Origin: Dermatophilaceae bacterium Soc4.6
Lineage (GTDB): Bacteria; Actinomycetota; Actinomycetes; Actinomycetales; Dermatophilaceae
Assembly: GCA_039889245.1 (NCBI GenBank)
Contig: JAZGVH010000002.1
Coordinates: forward strand, 3,720,001 to 3,784,000
Direction: 5' to 3'
DNA length: 64,000 nucleotides
The notes beneath the pieces were generated by a model, which saw only the letters and a list, made by a program, of their open reading frames with translations, had not been told where the DNA came from and searched no databases. The translations under genes were made by a program, and so were the position numbers. Shown piece after piece: positions 63,113 to 64,000 of the stretch; the stretch's first letter is position 1; the number at the start of each line of letters is the position of its first letter.

Positions 63113-64000
63113 ATGCCCCTGATCCCCACGGCCCGACCCCACGCGGGCCCCCCCAGCGAGACGAGCGAGCTGCGCCCGTCGCGACGTCGTACGCCGCTCG
63201 CCGCCGCCCTCGTGGCTGCCCTCGCGGCCGTGCTGCTGGCGCCCCAGGCTGCCCTGCCCGCGCGCGCCGCATCGGCGGCGGTGGCGGCGGCGGTGCCGCC
63301 CCCCGGGCCGGCGGCGACGGCCACCATCGAGGCCATGGGCGGCTACGTCGCCGACGCCTCCTGCGACGCCGCGACCAAGCCGGGCACCGCCCGGCTCGCC
63401 TCCCTGCTCACCGCGACCTGGCCGGGGACGGTCGTCGGCACCGCGCGGGCCTGTGGGACCGACGGGTCGGTGAGCGAGCACTACGACGGGCGGGCCGTCG
63501 ACTGGATGACCCCGGTGCGCACCCCCGAGGGCGCCGCCCGCGCCGACGCGTTCATCGCGTGGCTCTTCGCCACCGACTCCCAGGGCAACGCCTTCGCCGA
63601 GGCCCGCCGTCTGGGGATCATGTACCTCATCTGGAACAACCGGATCTGGGGCGCCTACCGCCCGACCGACGGGTGGCGGCCCTACAGCTCGTGCGCGTCG
63701 CACCCCGAGTCGAGCTGGGACACCGCCTGCCACCGCGACCACGTCCACATCTCGTTGACCTGGGAGGGCGGGATGGGCCGCACCTCCTACTGGACCGGCC
63801 GCGCGGCCGTCCCCGACTACGGACCCTGCCGGGTGCCCGACCTCACCTGGGCCCCCCCGTATGCCGCCGCCCGTACCACCCCGTGCCCCGGCTACCCCGC
63901 GGTCCCGGTCCCCGCAGGGGCCTCGTCGCTGACCGTGCGACTGATCGCCGCCTCGGGCGCCCTGCTGGGGCCGGGCTCGTCCGGCACCCCGGTCGGTGCG
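63113..64000 (+). CDS. secreted M15/hedgehog-fold peptidase-like protein, cut by window end
   Basis: At least 296 residues, open at 64000. Signal region: SRRRTPLAAALVAALAAVLL ending near APQAALPARAASA. The next domain has SEHYDGRAVDWMTPVRTPEG (H...D) near 122-141 and CHRDHVHISLTWEGG near 204-218 (HVH), the zinc-ligand pattern of the D-Ala-D-Ala peptidase/hedgehog fold (ARB_07466-like domain). Probably acts on the cell wall outside the cell. Beyond about 270 a further beta-rich region begins and runs off the window. Confidence 0.8.
   Translation, partial: MPLIPTARPHAGPPSETSELRPSRRRTPLAAALVAALAAVLLAPQAALPARAASAAVAAAVPPPGPAATATIEAMGGYVADASCDAATKPGTARLASLLTATWPGTVVGTARACGTDGSVSEHYDGRAVDWMTPVRTPEGAARADAFIAWLFATDSQGNAFAEARRLGIMYLIWNNRIWGAYRPTDGWRPYSSCASHPESSWDTACHRDHVHISLTWEGGMGRTSYWTGRAAVPDYGPCRVPDLTWAPPYAAARTTPCPGYPAVPVPAGASSLTVRLIAASGALLGPGSSGTPVGA

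Overview
The window is 64 kb of very GC-rich DNA, with actinobacterial habits throughout: GTG and TTG starts, 4-bp ATGA/GTGA gene overlaps, leaderless-looking promoters, a mycothiol-dependent-isomerase-like (MDMPI) protein, a DUF385 deazaflavin-type oxidoreductase, DUF2510 and Lsr2-like modules, and nrdR-nrdJ (B12-dependent ribonucleotide reductase). I infer a member of the Micrococcales, perhaps Intrasporangiaceae. The species cannot be fixed from sequence alone. No rRNA, tRNA or CRISPR array was seen.

Layout. 0-3.2 kb: ankyrin protein, MDMPI-like protein and a class II photolyase. 3.2-6.9 kb: a small conflict cluster with an AAA ATPase/DUF234 gene behind an iron-box-like palindrome, an XRE-HTH/AbiEii-like pair (toxin half truncated), and an MNT/HEPN pair. 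7.1-10.8 kb: nrdR-nrdJ with candidate NrdR boxes. 10.8-15.8 kb: a lower-GC remnant of a defence island holding two identical IS1380-type copies in opposite orientation. One copy splits a 78-residue gene cleanly and the other has removed the front of an AIPR (abortive-infection) gene. 16-21.4 kb: the tail of a propane-monooxygenase-type cluster (amidohydrolase, DUF59, alcohol dehydrogenase, DUF1097, small ABM monooxygenase, MimR/AcoR-type regulator) without the monooxygenase genes. 21.4-28.1 kb: gene fragments, a DUF2075 nuclease-helicase, a chemoreceptor with an IS630 element sitting on its stop codon, and a DUF385 protein.

28.3-33.4 kb: a WXG-type polymorphic toxin with an adjacent immunity candidate, divergent from a three-gene operon encoding a coiled-coil protein and two BrxC/BrxD-like P-loop proteins. 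33.5-38.7 kb: the 5-oxoprolinase set (pxpABC) with an NRAMP-like carrier, a GntR regulator and a YcsI-like hydro-lyase, gene content like the Bacillus ycs/kip region. 38.7-44.1 kb: a TetR gene with a divergent membrane protein, and a GntR gene with a divergent FAD/Fe-S dehydrogenase whose two start codons lie in one 26-bp palindrome. 44.2-45.7 kb: a second polymorphic toxin with the same N-terminal half but a different C-terminal domain and a different immunity candidate. 45.8-64 kb: ACT protein, secreted repeat protein, ERCC4 nuclease, PLD/DUF3427 helicase, MFS exporter, lipoproteins, aldo-keto reductase, a small WXG-like protein, NERD-UvrD helicase, two decayed genes, NmrA-like protein, P450 and a secreted peptidase-like protein cut by the window end.

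The most notable signals are: (1) the two toxins with a shared front, exchanged C-terminal domain and exchanged immunity gene; they and a third WXG-like gene share a TGTGGATRA element about 40 nt before the start codon; (2) the operon pairing a catalytic BrxC/D-like ATPase with a degenerate one, without the rest of BREX; (3) a deletion scar read from mismatched IS flanks; (4) a set of operators that overlap start codons.
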